Positions 1-8,739 of a DNA stretch of 64,000 nt are shown one piece after another. The stretch comes from Solibacillus silvestris. Lineage in GTDB: Bacteria; Bacillota; Bacilli; Bacillales_A; Planococcaceae. A model generated the notes under the pieces. That model saw nothing but the letters and a program-made list of their open reading frames with translations, made no database searches and had not been told where the DNA came from. Position 1 is the first letter of the stretch, and each line of letters begins with the position of its first letter. The translations under genes were made by a program, and so were the position numbers. The stretch lies in assembly GCA_001586195.1 (NCBI GenBank), contig CP014609.1:1152001-1216000 (forward strand), read 5' to 3'.

Positions 1-1
1 C

Positions 2-334
2 CCGTTTGCATGGAGCCGATTAATCGGGACAATCCCTACAGAGACAGAGGATGAAAAAGAGCGAGTGGAAAGACTGAAGCAGCTTTCGCCAGCTCATATT
101 GCGCCATTAGTTGCCTTTTTGGCATCGGATGAAGCTGCCGATATTTCCGGTCAAATATTTGGTGTACGAGGTAAGGAAATTATGGTGTTTTCTCAGCCGC
201 GTCCGATTCGCTCGGTATTCAATGCGAAAGGCTGGTCCGTTGATAGCTTAAGTGCAATCAAAGGCTCGCTTCAATCAAGTTTTACACCGCTTGAAGCTAG
301 TGCGCAAGTTTTCCCGTATGCCCCATTAGTGTAA
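2..334 (+). CDS. SDR-family dehydrogenase, C-terminal part (3-hydroxyacyl-CoA dehydrogenase type)
   Basis: Partial gene: the frame is open from the first bases of the window, so only the last 110 residues are seen. The segment LSPAHIAPLVAFLASDEAAD followed by ISGQIFGVRGKE is the usual C-terminal region of short-chain dehydrogenases, where the substrate lid and the end of the Rossmann fold lie. A tail of about 50 residues follows, ending in YAPLV, as in SDRs related to the (3R)-hydroxyacyl-CoA dehydrogenase unit of multifunctional enzyme 2. The catalytic Ser-Tyr-Lys lies outside the window. It ends 36 bases before the acyl-CoA dehydrogenase and is probably in the same operon. The family is fairly sure; the substrate is inferred from context. 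Confidence 0.75.
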   Translation, partial: PFAWSRLIGTIPTETEDEKERVERLKQLSPAHIAPLVAFLASDEAADISGQIFGVRGKEIMVFSQPRPIRSVFNAKGWSVDSLSAIKGSLQSSFTPLEASAQVFPYAPLV

Positions 335-370
335 TTGTTTGGACTGTTAAATTGGAAGGGAGAGAGAAAA

Positions 371-1543
371 ATGGACTTTCAGCTACCACCCGATTTAATC
401 GAAATGAAAAAAACAATTCGAGAGTTTATAGACAATGTGGTGGATCCACTTGCAGGAGAGATTGATCGTGAAGACCGAATACCGGACCATATTATGGAAA
501 AGTCAAAAGAAATGGGGTTGTTCGGTCTAAGTATCCCTGCAGAATACGGTGGTACAGGCATTGATATGGTCGGGAAATGTAGTCTTTTTGAAGAAATCGG
601 CCGTACATCGAACGGTTATATGACGGTAATCGGTGCACATACAGGAATTGGATCGGTCGGGATTGTGGAATTGGGGACGGAAGAGCAAAAGCAAAAATAT
701 TTACCCCGCATGGCTTCGGGTGAAATTATTGGTGCGTTTGCTTTAACTGAAACGACTGCGGGTTCTCATGCAGCAGCTTTAAAAACAACGGCCGTTCGTA
801 AAGGAGACAAATACATTCTGAATGGCGCGAAGCAGTATATTACAAATGCGCCGATTGCAGGGGTTTTTACGGTAATGGCTGTAACCGATCCAACTAAAGG
901 CGCAAAAGGAATTACTTCTTTCCTTGTGGATAAAAGCGCTCCTGGTTTAATCATTGGAAAAACAGAAGAAAAAATGGGGCTTCGCGGATCCCATTCTTCT
1001 GAGATTTTCTTCGAGGATTGTGAAGTGCCGGTCGAAAATGTGCTTGGTGTAGAAGGATTAGGTTATGTCAATGCCTTAACCATTTTGGCAAATGGTCGTG
1101 CTGGGCTCGCGGCGAGAAACTTAGGCTCAGCGCAAAAGCTTTTTGAGCTATCCGTCAAATATGCACATGAGCGTGAACAGTTCGGAAAGCCGATTTTTGA
1201 ACAGCAAATCATTCAACATTACTTGGCGGAAATGGCATTGGATATCGAAACATTGAGATCCTTTACGTACCGAGTGGCATGGATGGTGGACCAGGGGATG
1301 AATGTCATCAAAGAGGCAGCGATGGCAAAACTTTTAGGTTCGGAAATTTATAATCGCATAGCAGATAAAGCTGTGCAAATTCATGGTGGCCTCGGTTATA
1401 TGAAAGAGTTCCCTGTTGAAAGATATTATCGGGATGCACGTATTACAAAAATATATGAAGGCACATCTGAAATTCAAAAAAATATTATTGCTGCTCAAAT
1501 TCATAAAGAATATTTGAAGAAAGCACCGCCCGTATCAATCTAG
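371..1543 (+). CDS. acyl-CoA dehydrogenase
   Basis: FAD-dependent acyl-CoA dehydrogenase of 390 residues, the family's normal length, making the trans-2-enoyl-CoA double bond in beta-oxidation and passing electrons to ETF. The flavin and substrate signature AFALTETTAGSHAA is present. The C-terminal RDARITKIYEGTSEIQ carries the catalytic glutamate (about residue 363). The start is ATG 371, behind GGAAGGG; an in-frame TTG at 335 touches the previous stop and lacks a ribosome site. It lies in the catabolic cluster between an SDR and a MaoC pair. The chain length or branching of its substrate cannot be read from sequence. Confidence 0.93.
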   Translation: MDFQLPPDLIEMKKTIREFIDNVVDPLAGEIDREDRIPDHIMEKSKEMGLFGLSIPAEYGGTGIDMVGKCSLFEEIGRTSNGYMTVIGAHTGIGSVGIVELGTEEQKQKYLPRMASGEIIGAFALTETTAGSHAAALKTTAVRKGDKYILNGAKQYITNAPIAGVFTVMAVTDPTKGAKGITSFLVDKSAPGLIIGKTEEKMGLRGSHSSEIFFEDCEVPVENVLGVEGLGYVNALTILANGRAGLAARNLGSAQKLFELSVKYAHEREQFGKPIFEQQIIQHYLAEMALDIETLRSFTYRVAWMVDQGMNVIKEAAMAKLLGSEIYNRIADKAVQIHGGLGYMKEFPVERYYRDARITKIYEGTSEIQKNIIAAQIHKEYLKKAPPVSI

Positions 1544-1600
1544 TAATCTGATTTGGAATATCTGAAAATAACGACAAATTAAATTGGAGGAGGTAATTTT

Positions 1601-2008
1601 TTGAGTATAGGGCTTAAGGAAAAAGTTGGTCTGAAGTTAGAAGCCTACACCTTTCGAGTTGAAAAAGGAAAAATCAAAGAATTGGCCCAAGCGATTGGTG
1701 ATGTGAAAGAGGAGTATTTGAATGGTGAAGCGGTTCCACCTACATTCCCGACAGTAATCGACTTTTGGGGTGGAGGTGCTTCCTCGTCCGAGCTATTAAA
1801 TTTAAACATGAAAAAGGTTCTCCATGGCGAGCAGGAGTATGAATATTTCAGGGAAATCGTTCCCGATGAAGAAATTACAGTACATGGGGTCATTGAAAAA
1901 GCTTATTCAAAAGCGGCGATGAACTTCTTTATCATACGAAAAGATTATTTGGATAAACATGGTGAAACGGTTTTAATCAGTCGATCCACGATTATCGAAA
2001 GGCATTAG
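1601..2008 (+). CDS. MaoC-like dehydratase, N-terminal-type subunit (FAS1/HadA-like)
   Basis: A 135-residue single hot-dog domain resembling the N-terminal half of fungal FAS1-type dehydratases and the non-catalytic HadA/HadC subunit of actinobacterial hydratases (PTFPTVIDFWGGG, HGEQEYEYFREI, VHGVIEKAYSKAA). It lacks the GDxNPxH motif, which the next gene supplies 11 bases downstream, so the two probably form a heterodimeric enoyl-CoA hydratase. The start is TTG 1601, six bases or so after a strong GGAGGAGG. The assignment rests on domain likeness and the paired arrangement. Confidence 0.8.
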   Translation: MSIGLKEKVGLKLEAYTFRVEKGKIKELAQAIGDVKEEYLNGEAVPPTFPTVIDFWGGGASSSELLNLNMKKVLHGEQEYEYFREIVPDEEITVHGVIEKAYSKAAMNFFIIRKDYLDKHGETVLISRSTIIERH

Positions 2009-2019
2009 GGGGTTATTTT

Positions 2020-2400
2020 ATGGAAATAGGCCAGACACTGGAACCTTTACAGAAGGAAGAAATAACGCATACGCAGCTCGTTCGATATGCAGGTGCATCC
2101 GGAGACTTCAATCCGATCCATACCGTTGTCCCATTTGCAGAGGCAGCGGGTTTAGGTGGGGTCATTGCACATGGCATGTTGGTTATGGGCTTTGTCGGGC
2201 AGGCAATTGGGCAATGGTTTGAAGTAAAGAACCTGAAGAAATTCACAACGAGATTTAAAGCAATGACAAGACCAGGAGAAAGAATAACTATACAAGGCCG
2301 TGTTGTCGATGAAAATGAAACTTGCTGGATTTGTGAGGCAGAAGCAGTTAATGAATCTGCTGAAGTAAAGGTAAAAGCATTTTTTGAAATAAAAAAATAA
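2020..2400 (+). CDS. MaoC-type (R)-specific enoyl-CoA hydratase, catalytic subunit
   Basis: A 126-residue hot-dog protein with the hydratase-2 motif ASGDFNPIH (Asp29 and His34 as catalytic residues), followed by IAHGMLVMGFVG. This family hydrates trans-2-enoyl-CoA to (3R)-hydroxyacyl-CoA. It is separated from the FAS1-like partner by 11 bases with its own GGGGG ribosome site, an arrangement like the HadA-HadB pairs of actinobacteria. The (3R) product would suit an MFE2-type SDR such as the truncated gene at the window start. Family assignment is firm; the partner and stereochemistry are inferred from family knowledge. Confidence 0.85.
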   Translation: MEIGQTLEPLQKEEITHTQLVRYAGASGDFNPIHTVVPFAEAAGLGGVIAHGMLVMGFVGQAIGQWFEVKNLKKFTTRFKAMTRPGERITIQGRVVDENETCWICEAEAVNESAEVKVKAFFEIKK

Positions 2401-2534
2401 TTGCATCCAACGTTGTTCTAGAGAGATGACTCGTTACGTAAAATTTGTGATGTTGACTGCAATATTTATAGGAGAATCTCTTTTATCATTACGCAGTTAT
2501 GGAGTAACAAACAAAATTTAAGGAGGAGCTCGCA

Positions 2535-3419
2535 ATGAGAGAATACGTCACGACTAAACAGGAAATCAACAAAAATTCACTACCGTATAATTTGTATCAA
2601 AAGGCAAAAAAGTTCGGAATCTGGAATCCGGTAGATATCGACTTTACGCAAGATAAAGAAGATTGGAAGAAATTAAATGAAGAACAGCAATTAGAGGTGC
2701 TTACTCAGTTTGCTCAATTTATTGGCGGTGAAGAAGCGGTCACACAAGATATTTTACCGATGATTATGGCGGTTTCTAAAAAGGGATGGTTCGAAGAGGA
2801 ATCTTATTTAACAACTTTCCTTTTTGAAGAAGCGAAGCATGCTGAATTTTTCAGTCTGTTCCTGGAAGAAATCGGCGTAAAGGATGATTTGACTCATTTA
2901 CTGACACCAGGCTACCGGAAGCTATTTGATGAAACGCTGCCAGCAGTGATGGGCAGATTGATTGAAGATCAGTCACCGGAAGCAATGATAGATGCTGCGG
3001 TTACGTATAATATTTTTGCAGAAGGTGTTTTGGCTGAAACAGGTTACTGGTTCTTCCATGAAGCACTATCAAGCGCAAATTTGTTCCCGGGATTTATATC
3101 AGGAATTCGAAACGTTAAGCGTGACGAAGGACGTCATATAGGTTTTGGTACATTCCTCATTCAGCGCCTAATTAGTGAGAATCCTGAACTGGAGCTGTTT
3201 GAACGCGTACAGCAAAGACTGCAGGAGCTGTTACCGATTGCGATGATGTTAACAGAAGGAAAAGAAGACAAACAAGTAACAAGTCTTGGAATTGAACGAG
3301 GAAAATCGATGGAATTTGCCATGAAGCAATTACAGGCACGTCTGACAGTGCTTTCCCGAGCTAAAGGAAAGACGTTAGAAGAAATCTATAATACGGACAT
3401 TGCTTTAGAAGAAGTATAG
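2535..3419 (+). CDS. R2-like ligand-binding oxidase (R2lox)
   Basis: A 294-residue ferritin-like protein related to ribonucleotide reductase subunit R2 but of the R2lox type. In characterised R2lox the site binds a heterodinuclear Mn/Fe centre and a fatty-acid-like ligand and makes a Val-Tyr ether cross-link. The metal ligands are all visible: Glu66 (GGEEAVTQ), Glu99 and His102 (FEEAKHAEFF), Glu163 (FAEGVLAE), Glu198 and His201 (RDEGRHIGFG). The cross-link pair is Val69 and Tyr158. No RNR large subunit lies nearby; neighbours are alcohol, aldehyde and acyl-CoA enzymes. The substrate is unknown for the family, and a role as first oxidant here is inference. ATG 2535 follows AAGGAGG. Confidence 0.9.
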   Translation: MREYVTTKQEINKNSLPYNLYQKAKKFGIWNPVDIDFTQDKEDWKKLNEEQQLEVLTQFAQFIGGEEAVTQDILPMIMAVSKKGWFEEESYLTTFLFEEAKHAEFFSLFLEEIGVKDDLTHLLTPGYRKLFDETLPAVMGRLIEDQSPEAMIDAAVTYNIFAEGVLAETGYWFFHEALSSANLFPGFISGIRNVKRDEGRHIGFGTFLIQRLISENPELELFERVQQRLQELLPIAMMLTEGKEDKQVTSLGIERGKSMEFAMKQLQARLTVLSRAKGKTLEEIYNTDIALEEV

Positions 3420-3475
3420 GAAGTATTCATTCAGACGCTGTAATAAACAGTTTGCTATTTAGAGGGGGATGAAGG

Positions 3476-4993
3476 ATGACGACAGACGTACAAGTTAAGA
3501 TCTTTCCGCAGTTTATCAATGGTGAATGGACACCACCTGCTTCAGGTGAATTTTTTGATGTGATCAATCCGGCTACTTCAGAAGTCGTAGCGAAAGTTTC
3601 AAAAGGAAATCAGGACGATGTGAATAATGCGGTTCAAAATGCGAAAGAAGTTTTTGAATCAGGTGTCTGGTCAGGGAAAACGCAGGCAGAACGTGCACAG
3701 ATCATGATGCAATTTGCGGGGAAAATCAGACAGCATGCGCAGGAAATCATTTTCTTAGAAGGGATTAGTACGGGGGCGACACTACGTAAATTGGGTGGCG
3801 CAGATATTCGGCAGTTAGTGCTTTCTCTTACTCAAACAGCGGATTTATCGCTGAAATATGAGGCAGTAACAGCTCTTCCGGTCAACGAACAATTAGGTGC
3901 AAATCGTAGTCTGCTTGTTCGCGAACCACTCGGAGTAGTAGCGGCGATTACACCATTTAACTTCCCGCTAGTTTTAGCGATGTGGAAAATCGCACCGGCA
4001 ATTGCGATGGGGAACTCCATCATTATTAAGCCGGCTTCCAATACACCATTAGGTACATTGAAGCTTGCACAATTAGCAGTTGAAGCAGGTATTCCACCAG
4101 GGGTTATTAATGTCGTAACAGGTCCTGGAGCTGAAGTGGGCGATGCACTTGTTACACATCCAGATGTATCGAAAGTGGCGTTTACTGGATCTACAGAAGT
4201 AGGTAGAAAAATTATGGCACAAGCTGCAGGTACAGTTAAGAAAGTTACGCTTGAACTTGGAGGAAAGGCGCCTGCGATCGTGCTTCCTGATGTAAATCTC
4301 GAAGTGGCTATCCCAGGAATTCTGCTCGGCGTATTTTTCCATTCAGGACAAGTATGCGAAGCGAGTACACGTCTCATCGTACATGAATCCATTTATGACA
4401 TTGTCGTGCAACAACTAGTTGAGACAACGAAGAAAATAAAACTTGGACAGCCGCTTGATATGACGACTGGAATGGGACCGGTCATCTCGGAAACACAGAT
4501 GAATAAGATCCTCGACTATATTCAGTCTGGTATTGATGAGGGAGCAAAACTTGTATGTGGCGGTAAACGTGCAGCAGGTCCAGGGCTGGAGAACGGGTAT
4601 TTCATCGAGCCGACGATTTTCGCAGATGTGACGAACGATATGAAGATTGCGAGAGAAGAAATCTTTGGGCCGGTATTATGCGTGATTAAATATTCAACAG
4701 AAGAAGAAGCAATCGCCATCGCAAATGATACGGAATATGGATTAACAGGCGGTGTTTGGGGCCGTGATGTGACGAAAGCAAATGAAATTGCTACGAAAAT
4801 CAATGCCGGAACAATCTGGATCAATGACTGGCATATTTTCCGTACAGATGCGCCATTCGGTGGCTATAAGCAAAGTGGCTTAGGTCGTGAACAGGGAGCT
4901 CAAGTGTTTGATGACTACACAGAGCTTAAAAATATTTGCACTTCACTTACGACGGAAAATGCACAGCGCCCAGCTTTAGGACTAATCTTTTAA
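3476..4993 (+). CDS. aldehyde dehydrogenase, NAD(P)+-dependent
   Basis: A 505-residue aldehyde dehydrogenase of normal length, oxidising an aldehyde to a carboxylic acid. Visible residues are Asn162 (TPFNFP), the cofactor Lys185 (IIIKPAS), the general base Glu260 (LELGGKAP) and the nucleophile Cys294 (FHSGQVCEAS). The C-terminal FGGYKQSGLGREQG is also typical. It lies 24 bases before the iron-type alcohol dehydrogenase, suggesting an alcohol-to-acid relay ahead of the acyl-CoA ligase. ATG 3476 follows GGGGGATGAAGG. Specificity cannot be told from sequence. Confidence 0.94.
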   Translation: MTTDVQVKIFPQFINGEWTPPASGEFFDVINPATSEVVAKVSKGNQDDVNNAVQNAKEVFESGVWSGKTQAERAQIMMQFAGKIRQHAQEIIFLEGISTGATLRKLGGADIRQLVLSLTQTADLSLKYEAVTALPVNEQLGANRSLLVREPLGVVAAITPFNFPLVLAMWKIAPAIAMGNSIIIKPASNTPLGTLKLAQLAVEAGIPPGVINVVTGPGAEVGDALVTHPDVSKVAFTGSTEVGRKIMAQAAGTVKKVTLELGGKAPAIVLPDVNLEVAIPGILLGVFFHSGQVCEASTRLIVHESIYDIVVQQLVETTKKIKLGQPLDMTTGMGPVISETQMNKILDYIQSGIDEGAKLVCGGKRAAGPGLENGYFIEPTIFADVTNDMKIAREEIFGPVLCVIKYSTEEEAIAIANDTEYGLTGGVWGRDVTKANEIATKINAGTIWINDWHIFRTDAPFGGYKQSGLGREQGAQVFDDYTELKNICTSLTTENAQRPALGLIF

Positions 4994-5017
4994 TCGAAAA
5001 ATGAATGGAGAGATACG

Positions 5018-6220
5018 ATGAAAACGACTTCCTATTTTGAATTCACACATCGCCCTGAAATCCGAAGTGGTGCAGGTTCACATATTTTAGTACCCGATCT
5101 AATCCAAGGTTTAGGTGGAAAGCGCCCTGTTCTATTTTCTGATAAAGGATTGACGGATGCAGGCTTAACACAAAAAATCAAAAGCTTATTTGATATGGTT
5201 CCTGGCATAAAGCTGGCTGGTGTATTTGATGATATTCAGCAAGATGCGAAATCGAGCAATATTAACAGAGGCCTGAAATATTTTAAAGAATGCAATGGCG
5301 ACTCCATTATTGCAATTGGCGGCGGGAGTGTTATTGATACAGCTAAAACTGTCAAATGGGCTCTTTATAATGGTGTTAACGAAGTTGAGTATATTTTAAC
5401 AGGGAACGTTTTAGAAGTTTGGCCGGATGCAAAGCCATTCGGTATTCCGCATATTTCAATTCCTACTACAGCTGGAACGGGTTCTGAAATCTCCAGTATT
5501 TCAGTAGTATTCAATGAAATGCTGAACCTGAAGTGCAATTTAATGAATCCGTATTTGAGTTCTGATATTGCGGTTTTAGATCCTGACTTAACTGTTGGTT
5601 TACCGCCAAGAGTAACAGCGTTTACTGGTATGGATGCACTGACACATGCTGTAGAAGGATTTTTCTCAACAAAATCAACGAATTTTTCGGATGCATTTGC
5701 ACTGCATGCCGCAAAAATCATTGTCGAAAATTTGACTACGGCTGTGCGTGATGGGAAAAATGTGGCTGCACGTGCGAATATGCTACAAGCAAGTGCAATG
5801 GCTATTACAAGTTTCCAATCGGCGATGGCCAATATCCCAATCCACAATATAGCCCATACGTATGGCGCGAAATACGGCATTCCACATGGGCTGGCAAATG
5901 CAGTTCTCATGCCGAGTGTAATGAAAAATATGCCGAGCATGTATTTACCGAAAGTGAATGCATTTGCACCTGCACTGGGAATTATTCCAAACGCAGAAAA
6001 TCCGCAAGAAACATTGGAAGAGTGCATCAATGTAATTGTTGACTTAAGAAATACAGTCAATCTACCGGACAGCTTCGACGAGTTTAATATTGATGCGGCA
6101 GATATTCCGCAACTTGTCCCAGCCGTACAAAATGACCCGTCATCATTAAGCTTCCGTATTCCTGATGACATCATTGTAAACGTTTCTAAAGAAGTAATCA
6201 GTTCTAAAGTAAGTATTTAA
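5018..6220 (+). CDS. iron-containing alcohol dehydrogenase
   Basis: A 400-residue group III (iron-dependent) alcohol dehydrogenase. The nucleotide-binding loop IAIGGGSVIDTAKT is near residue 95. The metal-site region includes MDALTHAVEGFFS and NIAHTYGAKYGIPHGLANA, which supply the histidine ligands. Family members interconvert alcohols and aldehydes with NAD(P)H. Placed directly behind the aldehyde dehydrogenase, it probably makes that enzyme's substrate. The start is ATG 5018 after GGAGAG. Hydroxy-acid dehydrogenases of the same fold cannot be excluded. Confidence 0.92.
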   Translation: MKTTSYFEFTHRPEIRSGAGSHILVPDLIQGLGGKRPVLFSDKGLTDAGLTQKIKSLFDMVPGIKLAGVFDDIQQDAKSSNINRGLKYFKECNGDSIIAIGGGSVIDTAKTVKWALYNGVNEVEYILTGNVLEVWPDAKPFGIPHISIPTTAGTGSEISSISVVFNEMLNLKCNLMNPYLSSDIAVLDPDLTVGLPPRVTAFTGMDALTHAVEGFFSTKSTNFSDAFALHAAKIIVENLTTAVRDGKNVAARANMLQASAMAITSFQSAMANIPIHNIAHTYGAKYGIPHGLANAVLMPSVMKNMPSMYLPKVNAFAPALGIIPNAENPQETLEECINVIVDLRNTVNLPDSFDEFNIDAADIPQLVPAVQNDPSSLSFRIPDDIIVNVSKEVISSKVSI

Positions 6221-6238
6221 TTAAAAGCAATTGCTCTT

Positions 6239-6265
6239 CATCATGAAAGGGGGATCCTCCTTTCC
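6239..6265 (+). promoter_or_regulatory. short palindrome between the alcohol dehydrogenase and acyl-CoA ligase genes
   Basis: GAAAGGGGGATCCTCCTTTC is a near-perfect inverted repeat centred on GGATCC, with no clear T-tract beyond CTTTG. It may be a weak intercistronic terminator or a processing hairpin dividing the cluster. Only the hairpin is seen; its role is inferred. Confidence 0.35.
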
Positions 6266-6300
6266 TTTGATCGAAAATTTGAAAGTAGGAGGTTACTATT

Positions 6301-7824
6301 ATGAATATTGTTGAATTGCTTACTTCAACAACTTCCCGTTTGCCAGATCAACCTGTCATCCACTTCAAAAGAGCTCTACTTACTTATAAAGAATTACAAG
6401 ATAAAGTTTACAATATCGCTGCAGGATTGAAAGATCAGGGTGTCACAAAAGGTGCGAATGTGGCATTAATGATGACAAATCGTCCGGAATATATTATTAC
6501 GTATTTTGCTATTTTAGCAAATGGAGGTACGGTCGTTCCGATCAACCCTACATTTAAAGAGCAGGAAGTAACATATATCGTAAACGATTCGGAAGTTGAA
6601 TTGTTGATTATTGAAGATACGGCGAAACCGGTTATCGAAAACGCAATGGATCAATTCAAAACAGTCAAAACAATTATTAATTACGGTGATCATGTAGATG
6701 AACGATATTTATCATGGCATCAGCTAGATACATCTGCCTCTATTTCAGAAATTGTCCCCCTTCATGAATCTGACGTCGCACAAATCATCTATACTTCCGG
6801 TACAACCGGTAATCCGAAAGGCGCCATGATAACACACGGTAATTTAAACTGGATGGCGATTACAGCAGCCGTATACAACCAGTTAGTTCCAAGTGATCGT
6901 GTCCTATGTGTATTACCATTGTTCCATGCTTATGCAAAACTTCAAGGCTTCCTGGCACCGATAGCTCATGGATGTGCAATCTATTTGGAAGAACGTTTCC
7001 ACCCGGTTGAAACATTAAAAGCGATTGCCGAACATGAAATTACAATATTTTTAGGTGTGCCGACAATGTATGCCTTTTTTGCCCAGGTTCCTCATTTAGT
7101 AGAGCAACTGGACTTCTCAAAATTACGGACAGCTGGTTCAGGTGGGGCAAGTTTACCATCGGAGCTATTGCATAAGACGAATGAATCGTTCGGTGTCAGT
7201 ATTTCTGAAGGATATGGTTTAACCGAAAGTACGGTCATGCTGATGACAACACACCGAAGCTTACCGAAAAAAGTCAATTCAGTCGGGATGCCATTACCGG
7301 GAATCGATTTGAGACTGGTAGATCCGGAAGGCAATGAAGTAGCCAATCATGAAGTAGGCGAAATCTTATTTAGAGGGCCGAATATGATGAAGGGGTACTA
7401 CAAGAAGCCGGACGAGACCGCAAATACGATCAGGGACGGCTGGTTGTATACAGGAGACTTGGCGTACCGTGATGAAGAAGGCTATCACTTTATCGTTGAC
7501 CGTAAAAAGGACATCATTATTCGTGGCGGGTTTAATATTTACCCTCGTGAAATAGAGGAGCTGCTTTATCAGCACCCGGCTGTCGTAGAATGCTCTGTAA
7601 TCGGCAGACCGGACCCGGTATTCGGTGAAAAAACGGTAGCGTATGTCGTATCGAAAGACACCGAGCTAATAGAAGATGATGTTCGTGACTACTGCAAAGC
7701 GAAACTTGCCGAATACAAAGTGCCGGATTATATAATTTTCATTGAAGAAATTCCAAAGTCCGGAACAGGTAAAATTCTGAAGACCGCTTTGAAAGACTTA
7801 GACAAAAACGCACTGCCTAAATAA
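6301..7824 (+). CDS. acyl-CoA synthetase (long-chain fatty acid-CoA ligase family)
   Basis: A 507-residue ANL-superfamily adenylating enzyme that activates a carboxylic acid with ATP and CoA. Motifs in order: the AMP-binding loop IIYTSGTTGNPKGA (about residue 165), GYGLTES (about 305), YTGDLAYRDEEGY (about 380), the hinge DRKKDIIIRGGFNIYP and the C-terminal catalytic lysine region PKSGTGKILK. The length fits medium- and long-chain ligases of Bacillus (about 510-560). It links the acid made by the upstream dehydrogenases to the beta-oxidation genes around it. ATG 6301 follows AGGAGG. Confidence 0.93.
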   Translation: MNIVELLTSTTSRLPDQPVIHFKRALLTYKELQDKVYNIAAGLKDQGVTKGANVALMMTNRPEYIITYFAILANGGTVVPINPTFKEQEVTYIVNDSEVELLIIEDTAKPVIENAMDQFKTVKTIINYGDHVDERYLSWHQLDTSASISEIVPLHESDVAQIIYTSGTTGNPKGAMITHGNLNWMAITAAVYNQLVPSDRVLCVLPLFHAYAKLQGFLAPIAHGCAIYLEERFHPVETLKAIAEHEITIFLGVPTMYAFFAQVPHLVEQLDFSKLRTAGSGGASLPSELLHKTNESFGVSISEGYGLTESTVMLMTTHRSLPKKVNSVGMPLPGIDLRLVDPEGNEVANHEVGEILFRGPNMMKGYYKKPDETANTIRDGWLYTGDLAYRDEEGYHFIVDRKKDIIIRGGFNIYPREIEELLYQHPAVVECSVIGRPDPVFGEKTVAYVVSKDTELIEDDVRDYCKAKLAEYKVPDYIIFIEEIPKSGTGKILKTALKDLDKNALPK

Positions 7825-7965
7825 GAAGCGTCGGCTGGTCGGAGTTCATAAACTTCAGAACATGAACTAGAACGCAGATTATGTCGTTATGGACGAGCCG
7901 CTTATTGCGTAGCCCTAAATGACAAATAGGTTAATGATTGAACAGGAATAAGGAGGGGTTAATAG

Positions 7966-8727
7966 ATGAATTTTGACCAAAAGGCAATTATCGTGACTGG
8001 TGGAGGATCGGGTTTAGGTGAAGCAACTGCACGAAAGATTGCATCTGCTGGAGGCTATCCTATCATATTGGACTTAAACGAAGAAAAGGGGCAAGCGGTA
8101 GCCGATGAATTGAATGGTTTATTTTTTAAAACGAATGTTGTGAAGGAAGAAGACGTACAGGCAGCAATTAACGGTGCAGTAGAAAAATTCGGTTCGATCC
8201 AAGGTGTTGTGAATTGTGCAGGTCTTGGTACTTCAACTCGTGTAGTGGGCAGAAAAGGTGTATTCCCATTAGATGAATTTAATTATATTATCCAAGTTAA
8301 TTTAGTTGGGACATTTAATGTCATCCGTTTAGCTGCAGCTGCCATGATGACAAATGAACCGAATGAACACGGGGAACGCGGGGTTATTGTGAATACAGCT
8401 TCTGTCGCGGCGTTCGATGGACAAATCGGTCAGGCTGCCTATTCTGCATCCAAAAGTGGAATTGTAGGAATGACATTGCCAATCGCAAGGGACTTGGCTA
8501 GCTATGGCATCCGCGTTATGACAATTGCACCGGGAATTTTCGATACACCTTTAATGAACAGTGCGCCTCAAGCAGTTAAGGAAGCGTTAGGAAAACAAAT
8601 TCCATTCCCGTCCCGTTTAGGGGAAGCGGATGAATATGCCCATTTAGTAACGGCCATTTTTGAAAATCCAATGTTAAATGGTGAAACGATTCGACTCGAT
8701 GGAGCGATTCGCATGGCCCCAAGATAA
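7966..8727 (+). CDS. SDR-family 3-hydroxyacyl-CoA dehydrogenase (HSD10-like)
   Basis: A 253-residue classical short-chain dehydrogenase. It has the NAD-binding TGGGSGLG near residue 11, NCAG near residue 84, and the catalytic serine and YSASKSG in the [19 protein letters not shown] region. The pattern [14 protein letters not shown]...[13 protein letters not shown] resembles the type-2/HSD10 3-hydroxyacyl-CoA dehydrogenases, which act on (3S)-hydroxyacyl-CoA and branched or steroid substrates. The crotonase follows 12 bases later, so the pair probably does hydration and oxidation. ATG 7966 follows AGGAGGGG. HSD10 likeness is from recall of the family. Confidence 0.87.
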   Translation: MNFDQKAIIVTGGGSGLGEATARKIASAGGYPIILDLNEEKGQAVADELNGLFFKTNVVKEEDVQAAINGAVEKFGSIQGVVNCAGLGTSTRVVGRKGVFPLDEFNYIIQVNLVGTFNVIRLAAAAMMTNEPNEHGERGVIVNTASVAAFDGQIGQAAYSASKSGIVGMTLPIARDLASYGIRVMTIAPGIFDTPLMNSAPQAVKEALGKQIPFPSRLGEADEYAHLVTAIFENPMLNGETIRLDGAIRMAPR

Positions 8728-8739
8728 GGAGGATAACGG

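Noticed and set aside
3832-4392. 186-codon minus-strand ORF
   Set aside because: Lies wholly inside the aldehyde dehydrogenase, Ser/Thr/Ala-rich antisense composition, no ribosome site or motif; shadow frame.
5365-6174. 269-codon minus-strand ORF
   Set aside because: Antisense to the iron alcohol dehydrogenase, low-complexity composition, no recognisable domain.
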